Shown: positions 45,260 through 54,939, counted from the first letter of the stretch. The stretch: 64,000 bases of DNA from Acinetobacter populi (GCF_002174125.1 NZ_NEXX01000002.1:248001-312000); one strand, 5' to 3'. Numbers and translations are program-made. The notes: generated by a model not told the origin, from the sequence alone.

Positions 45260-47716
45260 ATGTGGTTTATTTTAAGTCTTTTGATCATTGTTTTTAGCCT
45301 GTGGGCTATTTTCTATTTTGAACTGTCTCGTCCTGTTGGCTCAGGCGTGATTATTGCAGTGTCCATCATCAGTGCATTTATTTCGGCATGGTCATTAATC
45401 CTCGGATTACCTTTAATTGTGGTCGGCACGGTATTGCTTATTGCACCTTTACGCATGGGATTTTATACCCGACCTGCATTTAATACACTGGCCAATGCCA
45501 TGCCAAGTATGAGCACGACTGAACGAGAAGCGCTGGATGCTGGCACGAGCTGGTGGGAAAAAGATCTTTTCATGGGTGCGCCCGACTGGGAAAAATTTGA
45601 GCAATATCCTTATCCGACTTTATCTGAAGAAGAACAGTCCTTTTTGGACAATGAGGTCGAGCAACTTTGCCAGATGCTGGATGAATGGCAGATTCATCAT
45701 GAATTAAAAGACCTGCCACCCGAAGCATGGCAATTTATTAAAGATAAAGGTTTTCTGGGACTCATTATTCCCAAAGAATACGGCGGCAAGGCATTTAGCT
45801 CATTTGCCCAGAGTCGGATCATGAGCAAGATTGCTTCTCGTTCATTGACTGCTGCGGTGAGTTGTATGGTGCCTAACTCTCTAGGACCAGGCGAGCTTTT
45901 ATTACATTACGGTACAGAGGCACAAAAAGATCAATACTTGCCGGGATTGGCAAAAGGTGTAGAAATTCCCTGTTTTGGTTTAACCAGCCCCGAAGCAGGA
46001 TCCGATGCAGGATCGATTCCGGATACAGGTATTGTCTGTATGGGTGAATATCAAGGCCAACAGGTGCTTGGGCTAAACATGAATTTTTCCAAACGCTGGA
46101 TCACCCTAGCGCCGATTGCAACTGTGATTGGCGTTGCCTTTAAACTCTATGATCCGGAAGGCTTATTAGGTGATGCGTCCAAACAAGAATATGGTATTAC
46201 TTGTGCCTTGATTCCGGCCAGTCATGAAGGGATTGAAACCGGTGTACGGCATCATCCCGGCTCGCCTTTTATGAATGGTACAGTCGAGGCACGTGATGTA
46301 TTTATTCCAATTGACTGGATCATTGGTGGTGTAGTCAATGCTGGCAAAGGCTGGCGTATGCTGATGGAATGTTTAAGTGTCGGACGTGGTATTTCCCTAC
46401 CTGCACTTTCTACCGCGGCAGGTGAAATGACCTATTTAAATGTCGGCGCATTTGCCAAGATTCGCCAGCAATTCAAACTCTCGGTGGGTAAATTTGAAGG
46501 CGTTCAAGAAGCCACCAGCGATATCGCCAGTGATGCCTATATGCTGGAAGCATTTCGTTATCTGGTTACTTGCGGTCTAAATCAAGGTGGCAAACCTGCC
46601 ATGATGACTGCAATCGCCAAATATTATGCCACCGAAACCATGCGTAAAATGGTCAATCATGGTATGGATGTGGTGGGTGGACGTGCTATCCAAATGGGAC
46701 CACGTAATTTCCTCGCCTTAATGTACCAAGCCATTCCGGTTTCCATTACGGTAGAAGGTGCAAATATTCTAAGTCGCTCTTTGATGATCTTTGGTCAAGG
46801 GTCAATGCGCAGCCATCCTTATTTGTTTGAAGAATTACAATTGCTGCAAGCCCCAGATAAAGACAAGGCATTAAAGCAATTTGACCAGATTTTTTATCAA
46901 CATCTGGGCTATACCTTTAACCGAACTGCACGTTCATTTGCTTACGCATTTACTGGTGGTCCTGCTGATGCCACGCAAGCTGCCGATGACTTTTCCCGCC
47001 CATTCTACAAACACATTAACCGCTTAAGTGCAAATTTTGCCTTAACCGCCGACTTGTGTTTGGGCTTGCTGGCAGGTGATATTAAGCGCAAGGAAATGCT
47101 GTCTGGACGTCTTGCAGATATTGTTGCCTACCTGTTTATTGCAACAGCCATTCTAAAATTTTATGAACATGGCCAACGTAGTAAAGCCGAACAGCTTCAT
47201 GCACAACTTGCACTGGAAAAATCATTATTTAATGTTCAAGAGGCATTTTATGATCTCTATCAAAATTTCCCGATGCCACTTCCTGCCACACTGGTGAAAT
47301 GGATTTGCTTCCCGTTTGGTCGCCCGATTGCCAAACCGGATGATCAACTCAAACTTAAACTGGGCGAATTGGTTATGCAAAATCATGCCTTTAGGGAGCA
47401 ATTAAAACAGCACGTGTTCTCTTCATCGGATGCAGATGATGTCAATGGCCGAATGGAATCGACCTTCCAGATGTTATTGGAGATTGAACCCCTTTGGGAC
47501 AAATTCAAAAAAGCTGAGAATAAAGGTCAATTTGATGGCCTAAGTTTTGAGGCGCATATTGAACATGCCGTTGAAACCGGTTTTATCAGTGAGGAAGAAG
47601 CCAGCACATTATTAAAATATAATGCCAAACGCTTTGACAGTATGCTGACAGATATTTTTGATATGCAATTGCAACAGGTAGAGCCTCTACACAATCCACA
47701 TCAGCAATATCTTTAA
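45260..47716 (+). CDS. fadE: FadE-type acyl-CoA dehydrogenase
   Basis: Large (818-residue) FadE-type enzyme for the first step of fatty acid beta-oxidation. Two N-terminal membrane helices (WFILSLLIIVFSLWAIFYF and VIIAVSIISAFISAW) anchor it in the inner membrane, as in E. coli FadE (814 residues). The dehydrogenase core includes GFLGLIIPKEYGGKAFSSFA, TSPEAGSDAGSIPDTG and MVNHGMDVVGGRAIQMGPRN. A C-terminal ~230-residue DUF1974 domain follows (FADLCLGLLAGDIKRKEMLSGR region). ATG 45260 is favoured by GGGAG spacing over GTG 45254. It is transcribed alone, between two terminators. Confidence 0.94.
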   Translation: MWFILSLLIIVFSLWAIFYFELSRPVGSGVIIAVSIISAFISAWSLILGLPLIVVGTVLLIAPLRMGFYTRPAFNTLANAMPSMSTTEREALDAGTSWWEKDLFMGAPDWEKFEQYPYPTLSEEEQSFLDNEVEQLCQMLDEWQIHHELKDLPPEAWQFIKDKGFLGLIIPKEYGGKAFSSFAQSRIMSKIASRSLTAAVSCMVPNSLGPGELLLHYGTEAQKDQYLPGLAKGVEIPCFGLTSPEAGSDAGSIPDTGIVCMGEYQGQQVLGLNMNFSKRWITLAPIATVIGVAFKLYDPEGLLGDASKQEYGITCALIPASHEGIETGVRHHPGSPFMNGTVEARDVFIPIDWIIGGVVNAGKGWRMLMECLSVGRGISLPALSTAAGEMTYLNVGAFAKIRQQFKLSVGKFEGVQEATSDIASDAYMLEAFRYLVTCGLNQGGKPAMMTAIAKYYATETMRKMVNHGMDVVGGRAIQMGPRNFLALMYQAIPVSITVEGANILSRSLMIFGQGSMRSHPYLFEELQLLQAPDKDKALKQFDQIFYQHLGYTFNRTARSFAYAFTGGPADATQAADDFSRPFYKHINRLSANFALTADLCLGLLAGDIKRKEMLSGRLADIVAYLFIATAILKFYEHGQRSKAEQLHAQLALEKSLFNVQEAFYDLYQNFPMPLPATLVKWICFPFGRPIAKPDDQLKLKLGELVMQNHAFREQLKQHVFSSSDADDVNGRMESTFQMLLEIEPLWDKFKKAENKGQFDGLSFEAHIEHAVETGFISEEEASTLLKYNAKRFDSMLTDIFDMQLQQVEPLHNPHQQYL

Positions 47717-47732
47717 GCTGCATTAAAAAACT

Positions 47733-47760
47733 TAAGCCAGTCATACGACTGGCTTAGGAC
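47733..47760 (-). terminator. Intrinsic terminator between fadE and the DUF2057 gene
   Basis: A 9-base-pair stem (TAAGCCAGT/ACTGGCTTA, 47733-47741 with 47748-47756) with a 6-base loop. An A-run at 47725-47730 reads as T on the minus strand, so it best serves the DUF2057 gene; as it lies between convergent genes it may also stop fadE transcription. Confidence 0.75.
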
Positions 47761-47774
47761 ATGACAATAAATTT

Positions 47775-48470
47775 TTATTTTGATGCCTGTTCCGTTAGCC
47801 ATGTCATAAAACGCTGGCGTTCGTTTGGTGTCGCCGATTTCCACAGGTCTATTAATTGTTGATCTTTACTGCCCTGTACTGTCGTTGTCGCAGCTGTGCT
47901 TACTGTCGTTGCCGTTGCAACAGGCTGTGTGCTTGCAGGCTGAATCATTGATGACTGGTTTGGATTGGTATTTTTATCATCTTTTTGACGTAAATCCAGA
48001 ATCGAACCAAAAATACCCTGACTTAACCATGGCTTGGATTTACTGGTTGCACCTGCTTGTTGTGCAATCAATTGCCCTTTGGCATCTTTTAAACCAATCA
48101 CCGGTTGTTCTGCAAATTTTTGACCATCTTCAAAAGTTTTCGGCGCATTCACCAAAGTGAGCTGATAAGTCTGCCCATCTTTTAATTCAAGCTGATTCAG
48201 CGTCACAATATTTGATTTTAAAACATCATGTTCACCATCATTATGGTTAAAAATTTCCTGATATTTAACCGAAATACTATGTTGACCAGCATCAATCTTA
48301 TATTGGCTCAACTTACCACGAAAGATGCTTCCCCCAACTTCCTGATCATCAATTGCTACAACGACAATTTCTTCCGGTGCTTCAACAATTACTGCTGCGA
48401 GTGCAGAAAAACTTACACTGCCCAATACCAAAGCGATCAACCCTTGCTTAAACATACTCAACCTTTTCAT
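47775..48470 (-). CDS. DUF2057 (YccT/CsgI-like) periplasmic protein
   Basis: A 231-residue exported protein with a signal peptide (MKRLSMFKQGLIALVLGSVS...ALA|AVIVEAP). The DUF2057 domain at about 27-150 has the family pattern: IVVVAIDDQEV, then GKLSQYKIDAGQHSISVKYQEIF (split), and GQTYQLTLVNAP. The E. coli relative YccT (CsgI) inhibits curli subunit assembly; whether this protein does anything similar is unknown. A Thr/Gln-rich linker leads to a C-terminal helical segment (IDLWKSATPNERQRFMTWL), seen in Acinetobacter-type members. ATG 48470 is chosen over TTG 48473. Confidence 0.75.
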   Translation of the reverse strand: MKRLSMFKQGLIALVLGSVSFSALAAVIVEAPEEIVVVAIDDQEVGGSIFRGKLSQYKIDAGQHSISVKYQEIFNHNDGEHDVLKSNIVTLNQLELKDGQTYQLTLVNAPKTFEDGQKFAEQPVIGLKDAKGQLIAQQAGATSKSKPWLSQGIFGSILDLRQKDDKNTNPNQSSMIQPASTQPVATATTVSTAATTTVQGSKDQQLIDLWKSATPNERQRFMTWLTEQASK

Positions 48471-48571
48471 CAAACTGTCATTTTAAAACTATATGAACTA
48501 TGCTGCTAAAAGATGACGTTTTTATGACATTTATACAAATCATTATTTTTGCTTTACTTTGCAGGATAAAA

Positions 48572-48600
48572 CAAAAGCCGAACAATGTCGGCTTTTGAAA
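48572..48600 (-). terminator. Intrinsic terminator after ftsY
   Basis: A perfect 10-base-pair stem (CAAAAGCCGA/TCGGCTTTTG, 48572-48581 with 48588-48597) with a 6-base loop, followed on the minus strand by TTTTATCC. It lies 13 bases beyond the ftsY stop. Confidence 0.85.
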
Positions 48601-48609
48601 GAATTCATG

Positions 48610-49740
48610 TTATTTTTCATCTGTCTGGAATAATGCTGCTACAAAAGACTTGGCAGAAAACGGACGTAAATCATCAATTTTTTCACCGACACCAATATAA
48701 CGAATCGGCACATGGGTTTTACTGGCAATATTAAACAGCACGCCACCTTTTGCGGTGCCATCAAGTTTGGTGATGGTCAATCCGGTTAAACCCACTGCTT
48801 CATCAAACATTTGCACCTGATTAATGGCATTTTGCCCTGTACCTGCATCCACCACCAACATAATTTCATGAGGCGCCGTAGCATCAATTTTTTGCATGAC
48901 CCGTTTTACCTTGGTCAATTCGTCCATTAAATGAGATTTATTATGTAAACGCCCTGCTGTATCGGCAATGAGTACATCGATACCTTTGGCTCTGGCACTT
49001 TCAAAGGCATCAAAAATCACCGATGCACTGTCGGCACCATGACCTTGTGCCACGACAGCAATATTATTGCGTTCCCCCCAAATCTGTAACTGTTCAGTTG
49101 CAGCAGCACGGAACGTATCCCCTGCGGCAAGCATCACTTTTTTACCTTCACCCTGTAAGCGTTTTGCCAGTTTACCGATGGTGGTGGTTTTACCAACACC
49201 ATTTACCCCAACCACCAAAATTACAAAAGGTTGTTTATTGGGATCGATATGCAAAGGTTTTACCCGTGGGGCTAACAATGTGACCAGTTCTTCCTGTAAT
49301 GCCTTATAAAGGGAATGGGAGTAAATCAAATCGCCACGTTCGGTACGCTCGGTTAAATTTTTAATAATGGTTTTGGTGGCATCAACCCCAATATCAGCCA
49401 CTAGCAATTGGTCTTCAACTTCTTCGAGCAATTCATCATCAATTTCCTTGCCTCCGACCAAAATATTGACCATACCATCTGCAAGGTTTTTACGGGTTTT
49501 ACTCAAGCCGGATTTCATGCGACTAAAGAAACCACCTGATTTTTCGCCCTGTTCTTCTTTAGACTGGCGATCTTCTTCTGCAATTGCAGTTTCTATGCTT
49601 TTAACAGGTTGGGTTTGCTGTACCCGTGGACTTTCAATCACCGGTATATTGACAGCGGCTAGACTCGGCAAAGTCACATCATCATCAGCAATATCAGCAT
49701 CAATCAAAATCTTTTGTTGTGAATTTAACGGTTGTTGCAT
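48610..49740 (-). CDS. ftsY: Signal recognition particle receptor FtsY
   Basis: SRP receptor GTPase that brings ribosome-nascent chain complexes to the membrane translocon. At 376 residues it has a short acidic A-domain (1-~75), then the N domain (FFSRMKSGLSKTRKNLADGM) and the G domain. GTPase motifs are GVNGVGKTTTIGKLA (P-loop), AAGDTFRAAATEQL, LIADTAGRLHN (G3) and TITKLDGTAKGG (G4). ATG 49740 has an AAGGA ribosome binding site; the upstream in-frame start at 49770 does not. It is divergent from the M16 peptidase genes. Confidence 0.96.
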   Translation of the reverse strand: MQQPLNSQQKILIDADIADDDVTLPSLAAVNIPVIESPRVQQTQPVKSIETAIAEEDRQSKEEQGEKSGGFFSRMKSGLSKTRKNLADGMVNILVGGKEIDDELLEEVEDQLLVADIGVDATKTIIKNLTERTERGDLIYSHSLYKALQEELVTLLAPRVKPLHIDPNKQPFVILVVGVNGVGKTTTIGKLAKRLQGEGKKVMLAAGDTFRAAATEQLQIWGERNNIAVVAQGHGADSASVIFDAFESARAKGIDVLIADTAGRLHNKSHLMDELTKVKRVMQKIDATAPHEIMLVVDAGTGQNAINQVQMFDEAVGLTGLTITKLDGTAKGGVLFNIASKTHVPIRYIGVGEKIDDLRPFSAKSFVAALFQTDEK

Positions 49741-50124
49741 GCGAAGTCCTTGATGCCTAAATAGAGTCAAATAATTGTTTTATTGTAGCACATTTACTTT
49801 TTTCAACTAGGCATGTTGAGATGTGATCTTTATCATAAAAAATGCAATATAGCGCGTTCTACTTTTGAGCTAAATTCAGAGCACGTCAAAAATTAATCAC
49901 ATGTTAAATTAAAGTTAAAAATGAAGAATCTTGCATTGCAAAGATTACATCTCAAAAACCGAAGTGGTGATTAGTTCTTAAACATGTCCATCTATTTACC
50001 AAACGAAACGTAATTGCCTTGCGAACACATCATTTTTATCGAAAAATGGCTTAAAGCTTATTTCACTTTGATCTATAGTAACTGTTTATTTTTCTATTTT
50101 ACTCAATGACCTGACTGTTGGCAC
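49741..50124. other. Divergent intergenic region ftsY / M16 peptidase
   Basis: 384 AT-rich bases between divergent genes. I see no terminator, no small gene with a ribosome binding site and no promoter pair strong enough to call. Confidence 0.4.
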
Positions 50125-51531
50125 ATGAAATTTTTAATTCGAATTCTCTCTACAATATTATTGAATGCCCTATTGCTATGCAGTTGGAGTCATGCAAAAA
50201 ATGCCGAACTCAGTACAACCTTATATAACGGGTTAAAAGTCATTATCCGGGAAGATCATCGAGCGCCACTGGCGATGGTGCAAATCTGGTACAAAGTTGG
50301 TGGCGCAGACGAACCTGAGCAATTGCTGGGAATCTCTCATGCACTCGAACATATGATGTTTAAAGGCACGACCCGTGTGCCCAATGATGAATTAAAAAGA
50401 ATTAACGCCCAGTATGGCGGCAGTTTAAATGCCTTTACCAGTAACAATTACACCTATTATTATCAGCTTTTCCCCAAGGATTACCTTAATCTTGCGCTAG
50501 AACTTGAAGCAGATCGCATGAGCAACCTGTATTTGCGACAACAGGATTTTGCAACAGAAATCCGTGTCGTCATGGAAGAACGTCGGCAACGTACCGACGA
50601 TAACCCACAAGCCCTTGCTTTTGAGAAATTCCGTTATCTTGCCTATCCGACTAGTCCTTATCGCAATCCTGTAATTGGTCCAATGTCTAGCATTGAGCAG
50701 CTCGGCCTAAATGATTTGCAAAACTGGTATAACACTTGGTATGCACCCAATAATGCTATTGTAGTGGTAGTCGGGGATGTTGATGCCAAACAAACGCTAT
50801 TACAGGTACAACGCTTCTTTGGTGACATTAGCAAAAAAAACTTGCTGGCTAAACCTACTTTAAATGAAAAAATAAATTCCGGTTATCGCCATCTAGATGA
50901 ATACTCCCACATTCAGGTTCCCAACTTATATATGGCATGGAATGTACCCAGTCTGGTGACTGCGTCGCAACCGCAACAGGCTTATGCTTTAAGTTTGCTT
51001 AAAAATATTCTCGACGGTAGTATTTCCTCACGATTAAACAGTGAATTGGTGCGTAAAAAGAAAATTTTAACCACAGTCAATGTCAATTACGACATGATCA
51101 ATCGGGGTGATACCTTATTTAGTATTACCGCAATTCCTGCTGCGAAAACCAGTTTGGCAGATGCACAGGCAGCCATTGAAAAAGTCATCAATCAACTCAA
51201 AACAGAGCTGGTTTCTCCCGAAGAATTACAACGCGTACAATCTGTCACATTATCGCAACTCATATTCAGTCAGGATACTTTGCAAGGTCAGGCACAGTTG
51301 ATTGGTAGCTTGGAAGTGAATAGTATCAATCATCATATCATTGACCAATTTCCTGTTTTATATGACAGTATCACGGCACTGGATATTCAGAATGTCGTAC
51401 AGCAATACTTTAATCGGGACAATCTGGCGACTTTATACCTGCAATCCGAAGATAAAAAACCTAAACCCAAAGAAACTGAAGTTGCTGAACCTCCTGTTGC
51501 AGCAGAAGATATACAGGAGATTAATCCATGA
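50125..51531 (+). CDS. M16 zinc peptidase, catalytic subunit
   Basis: Secreted or periplasmic insulinase-family peptidase of 468 residues with signal peptide MKFLIRILSTILLNALLLCSWSHA|K. The inverted zinc motif HxxEH is intact in GISHALEHMMFKGT, and the distal Glu lies in LALELEADRMSNL. The C-terminal M16C half lacks the substrate-binding Arg/Tyr pair: LVRKKKILTTVNVNY has no 'GLTY'. That pair is present in the next gene, so the two products probably form one heterodimeric enzyme like the mitochondrial processing peptidase. Its stop codon overlaps the next start (ATGA, 51528-51531). Confidence 0.92.
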   Translation: MKFLIRILSTILLNALLLCSWSHAKNAELSTTLYNGLKVIIREDHRAPLAMVQIWYKVGGADEPEQLLGISHALEHMMFKGTTRVPNDELKRINAQYGGSLNAFTSNNYTYYYQLFPKDYLNLALELEADRMSNLYLRQQDFATEIRVVMEERRQRTDDNPQALAFEKFRYLAYPTSPYRNPVIGPMSSIEQLGLNDLQNWYNTWYAPNNAIVVVVGDVDAKQTLLQVQRFFGDISKKNLLAKPTLNEKINSGYRHLDEYSHIQVPNLYMAWNVPSLVTASQPQQAYALSLLKNILDGSISSRLNSELVRKKKILTTVNVNYDMINRGDTLFSITAIPAAKTSLADAQAAIEKVINQLKTELVSPEELQRVQSVTLSQLIFSQDTLQGQAQLIGSLEVNSINHHIIDQFPVLYDSITALDIQNVVQQYFNRDNLATLYLQSEDKKPKPKETEVAEPPVAAEDIQEINP

Positions 51532-53069
51532 AAAATTTAACGCCTTGTTTATTCCTGTGTTCAATACTGGCAAGTCCATTTACAGCTGCACAAGAGTTAG
51601 AAGAAGATTTCAATCTGAATTCAGATTCACAGCAACAGCCAATTACCGCAACCCAATATCTGCAAAGCCTGCATGATTTGCCATCGCATCAAAGTTTTAG
51701 TGCACCTTATGTACAGGAAATATATAGCGACAATAAAGTACGCACGCTCTTTGCCGAATCACATAGTTTACCGATTGTCGATATTCAGCTAACCTTTAAT
51801 GCAGGTTCAGCCCGCGACCAGAGTATTGGTAGTGGCTTGTATGGTCTAGCAAACCTGACTGCACAACTACTCAATGAAGGTACTGCGACTCAATCTGCCG
51901 ATGATATTGCCCGAACCTTTGAAAATCTGGGCGCACAATATAGTGCTCAGGCCTATCGGGATATGTTTATTATCAAGTTACGTGTCATGTCCGATGAGAA
52001 ACGCCTGACGCCGGCGATCAATCAACTGATTTTATTATTAAAAGGCGCAAATTTTCCACAATCAAGTATTGATCGCTTATTTAGTAATGCTCAGGTTGGC
52101 CAACAACAGGTACAGGAAAACCCAAGTCGAACCATGAGTGTACGCTTTTATCGGGCAATTTATGGCAAACACCCTTATGCAGAACCTGTTACTGGCACCA
52201 TTCAAAGTTTACGCAGGATTTCCTCACGGGATATTCAGGCATTTAAAAATCGCTATCTGGTTGCCAATAACATGAATATCGCCATTACTGGTGATCTTAA
52301 TGCCATTCAAGTCAAAAAAATTGCCAATCAGATCAGTCATAATCTGCCATTAGGTGAACCCGCAGCGGCATTACCTGATGCCAAGCCACTGGAAAAATCA
52401 ACCATTATCAATTTGGCTTTTAACTCTTCACAAGCACATGTCATGATGGGTGAAATCGGCATTCAACAGTCAAATCCAGATCGTTTTGCACTACAGGTCG
52501 GCAATGAAATTCTCGGCAGTGGCGGATTTAATTCATTACTGATGAAAGAACTAAGGGAAAAACGCGGGCTGACATATTCCGTGTCCAGCCGTTTAAACAG
52601 TATGCAATCGCAGGGACTATTTTCACTCAATTACTCGACCAGTCGTGAACAGCTCTTGACCAGCATTGAGGTTGCTTATCAAACCTTGCTGGATTTTCTT
52701 TATCAGCCACTCGATGAAACGCTGGTCGAGAACACAAAAATCGGTATGCTTCGAGCTTTCCCGCAAATTCTCAGCAGTAATGCCAGTATTAATGGACAAC
52801 TTGGCATGATGGGTTTTTATCACTTGCCTAGCAATTATTTAAGTGAATATCCCACTTATATTTCCAGTGTCACTGCCGAAGATATTCAAGCCGCATGGCA
52901 ACGTCATTTCGATCCACAAAAAATGCTCACCATTACTGCGGGCGAAGATATCGATGGCACAGCCATTGCCAAAATTTACCGTGACGTATTACAACGCCAT
53001 CTCGACAATAGCCAGCTCACAAATATTTCCCCGACCGAATCAGAACAACAGCCAATGCAGCAACAATAA
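51528..53069 (+). CDS. M16 peptidase-like, non-catalytic partner
   Basis: M16 family protein of 513 residues with a signal peptide (MKNLTPCLFLCSILASPFTAA|Q). The zinc-motif region reads GLANLTAQLLNEGT, so HxxEH is lost and it cannot hydrolyse alone. It keeps the C-terminal substrate-binding segment LREKRGLTYSVSSRLNS with the conserved Arg and Tyr. This is the pattern of the regulatory alpha subunit in M16B heterodimers. The ATGA overlap with the catalytic gene suggests coupled translation in equal amounts. Confidence 0.92.
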   Translation: MKNLTPCLFLCSILASPFTAAQELEEDFNLNSDSQQQPITATQYLQSLHDLPSHQSFSAPYVQEIYSDNKVRTLFAESHSLPIVDIQLTFNAGSARDQSIGSGLYGLANLTAQLLNEGTATQSADDIARTFENLGAQYSAQAYRDMFIIKLRVMSDEKRLTPAINQLILLLKGANFPQSSIDRLFSNAQVGQQQVQENPSRTMSVRFYRAIYGKHPYAEPVTGTIQSLRRISSRDIQAFKNRYLVANNMNIAITGDLNAIQVKKIANQISHNLPLGEPAAALPDAKPLEKSTIINLAFNSSQAHVMMGEIGIQQSNPDRFALQVGNEILGSGGFNSLLMKELREKRGLTYSVSSRLNSMQSQGLFSLNYSTSREQLLTSIEVAYQTLLDFLYQPLDETLVENTKIGMLRAFPQILSSNASINGQLGMMGFYHLPSNYLSEYPTYISSVTAEDIQAAWQRHFDPQKMLTITAGEDIDGTAIAKIYRDVLQRHLDNSQLTNISPTESEQQPMQQQ

Positions 53070-53104
53070 CGATACAATAAATATGAGCAAGAAATCAGCT
53101 CAGC

Positions 53105-53440
53105 TTAATCTTCATCCTTTTGAAAATGGATACGATGACGCTCAAAATGCAAAATGCGTAAAAACTTAAAATATTGATATTGGTTAATCGGTTGCGTTTG
53201 CTCTAACAAATCCGTTGCCAGCCCTTGCGTATGTGGATACAGATATTGTGCGGTATATTGTGCAACTTCTTGCTGCTGTTGAGTTGCAATCGGACGATCC
53301 AGTAAATGTATCGCCCATGACAGAATCATGGCAATAATGACATACATCACAATACATTGATAACGATCAATTACAGCAGAATGCGTTGCCAGAAACGCTT
53401 TGAATGTGTGTTTTAACTGATAGATAGCATTGGTTTTCAT
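53105..53440 (-). CDS. Small single-span membrane protein, unknown
   Basis: A 111-residue protein with one membrane helix (CIVMYVIIAMILSWAIHLL, about 29-47), flanked by a basic N-terminus and a Gln-rich periplasmic or cytoplasmic C-terminal part (QQQQEVAQYTAQYLYPHTQG). The C-terminus is rich in His, Arg and aromatic residues (RILHFERHRIHFQKDED). I do not recognise a family. It converges on the M16 operon, with 35 bases between. Confidence 0.55.
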   Translation of the reverse strand: MKTNAIYQLKHTFKAFLATHSAVIDRYQCIVMYVIIAMILSWAIHLLDRPIATQQQQEVAQYTAQYLYPHTQGLATDLLEQTQPINQYQYFKFLRILHFERHRIHFQKDED

Positions 53441-53513
53441 AAATGGAGTTTAACCAGCAACGCACCTTCCCTCAAGCTTTGTATATTATTTTTTACATGC
53501 ATAGCGACAACTA

Positions 53514-53542
53514 TTGACACATAAGACAATCTAAAGTATAAG
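53514..53542 (+). promoter_or_regulatory. Strong sigma-70 promoter with long leader
   Basis: Perfect -35 TTGACA (53514-53519), 17-base spacer and -10 TATAAG (53537-53542). It points at the Sel1-like gene, whose ATG is about 225 bases from the expected start. The leader contains an 8-base-pair hairpin (AGACTTTA/TAAAGTCT, 53601-53608 with 53624-53631) followed by CTTTTTTATTG about 30 bases later. A second TTGACA occurs near 53686. Confidence 0.6.
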
Positions 53543-53773
53543 AGATAAAGATAAGTAAGACTTATCAAGCGATATGCTTTGATTATTCAAATAAATTGTT
53601 AGACTTTAGCTCCCAATAAATATTAAAGTCTCTCAACACTCTTGCTACAGCGTTCTTTTTTATTGTCATATAGGTGTCATGTTCTTTTGACATAGTAAAA
53701 GTCGCTAGAAAAAGCATATCCAAATGATAATGATGATGTTATCCATTTATTACAAATATAAAGGAGTCGAAAG

Positions 53774-54010
53774 ATGAAATTTACAAATACTGCTATTCAC
53801 CAACTTGAGCATCTATACTCAACAGGTGTCAACACAGTACAAACAGAAATGGATTACCGTAATGGTATTTCTCAACTGGAAACCGCAGCCCGTGCTGGTC
53901 ATGGTAAAGCGGCAATGTTCTTGTCACAATTGTATTATCAGGGATTTCGTGTAGAACGAGATTCGCTTAAAGCACAATATTGGCAAGACTTAGCATGCCA
54001 AGAAGCTTAG
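53774..54010 (+). CDS. Small Sel1-like repeat protein
   Basis: A 78-residue helical protein. Its second half GHGKAAMFLSQLYYQGFRVERDSLKAQYW (split) matches a Sel1/TPR-like repeat (A-x-x-x-L-g-x-l-Y-x-x-G-x-x-V-x-x-D-x-x-K-A). Sel1 repeats mediate protein-protein contact. There is no signal peptide, so it is probably a cytoplasmic adaptor. An AAAGGAG ribosome binding site lies 8 bases before the ATG, and a strong upstream promoter and downstream terminator support an independent gene. Confidence 0.75.
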   Translation: MKFTNTAIHQLEHLYSTGVNTVQTEMDYRNGISQLETAARAGHGKAAMFLSQLYYQGFRVERDSLKAQYWQDLACQEA

Positions 54011-54026
54011 GTTAATCAACACATCC

Positions 54027-54058
54027 AATGCCACATATCGTGGCATTTTTGGTTTTTA
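54027..54058 (+). terminator. Intrinsic terminator after the Sel1-like gene
   Basis: A perfect 8-base-pair stem (AATGCCAC/GTGGCATT, 54027-54034 with 54040-54047) with a 5-base loop and TTTGGTTTTT after it. Confidence 0.88.
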
Positions 54059-54100
54059 TAAGTGCCATATTTCATGACCAAATAGCAAATACATTTCAAA

Positions 54101-54133
54101 ATCAAAAAAATGCCAGCACAAAGGCTGACATTT
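54101..54133 (-). terminator. Intrinsic terminator of the acetoin operon
   Basis: A 10-base stem with one mismatch (54108-54117 with 54124-54133) and a 6-base loop. The minus strand continues into a run of T (A-run at 54104-54110). It lies about 20 bases beyond the reductase stop codon and should end the acoA-to-reductase transcript. Confidence 0.82.
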
Positions 54134-54153
54134 ACCAATGACAATAGAATCGC

Positions 54154-54939
54154 TTACCGATACACAATACCACCATCGGTCAAAATGGATTGACCAGTAA
54201 TATAATCTGAATCTTCGCTGGCAAGGAATGCAACCAATGCAGCAACATCATCAGGGGTTTCAACACGACCGAGGGCAATACCTGCCACGTATTTTTCATA
54301 GGTTGCGCCAATCGGTGCACCAGTGATTTCAGAGAAACGCTTGTCGATCTCAACCCACATATCTGTACCCACAATACCAGGACAATAGGCATTCACGGTA
54401 ATGCCAGAACTTGCATATTCTTTTGCAGCAGCTTGAGTTAATGCACGCACAGCAAATTTAGTTGATGAATAAACACCGAGTAAAGCAAAACCATCATGTC
54501 CTGCAATTGAACAGGCATTTACAATTTTACCTTTTTGTTTTAATGCTTGAAATTTCTTGGCTGCGGCCTGAATTCCCCATAACACACCACCGACATTAAT
54601 ATCAGTAATACGACGGAACTCTTCTGGGGTGACATCGCTTAAAGGCTGAACCTGTGCGATACCAGCATTATTAATAATAATGTCAAACCCACCCAAGGTG
54701 CTATAAGTATGTTCAATTGCTGCGGTAATCTGTTCAAGTTTACTAATATCCGCAACAAAAGTTGTTGCTTTGACATTCAAGGCTTCTACTTCTGCCTGTG
54801 TCGCATTTAATTTATCCTGATTCAAATCAACTAATGCAACATTTACCCCTTCTTCGGCAAGTCGTAGCGCAATGCCTCGACCAATGCCTTGTGCTGCACC
54901 TGTAACTAAAGCAACTTTTCCAGTTAATCCTCTTGGCAT
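54154..54939 (-). CDS. budC: Acetoin reductase / 2,3-butanediol dehydrogenase (SDR)
   Basis: Classical short-chain dehydrogenase of 261 residues, most like (S)-acetoin-forming diacetyl reductase/meso-2,3-butanediol dehydrogenase. The NAD motif is [19 protein letters not shown] is conserved, and the catalytic Ser-Tyr-Lys is in [20 protein letters not shown]. The insertion [24 protein letters not shown] (split) is typical of BudC/ButA. Oxidation of 2,3-butanediol to acetoin would feed the acetoin dehydrogenase encoded upstream on the same strand. ATG 54939 follows GAGAGCGAG. The exact stereospecificity is not evident. Confidence 0.85.
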   Translation of the reverse strand: MPRGLTGKVALVTGAAQGIGRGIALRLAEEGVNVALVDLNQDKLNATQAEVEALNVKATTFVADISKLEQITAAIEHTYSTLGGFDIIINNAGIAQVQPLSDVTPEEFRRITDINVGGVLWGIQAAAKKFQALKQKGKIVNACSIAGHDGFALLGVYSSTKFAVRALTQAAAKEYASSGITVNAYCPGIVGTDMWVEIDKRFSEITGAPIGATYEKYVAGIALGRVETPDDVAALVAFLASEDSDYITGQSILTDGGIVYR

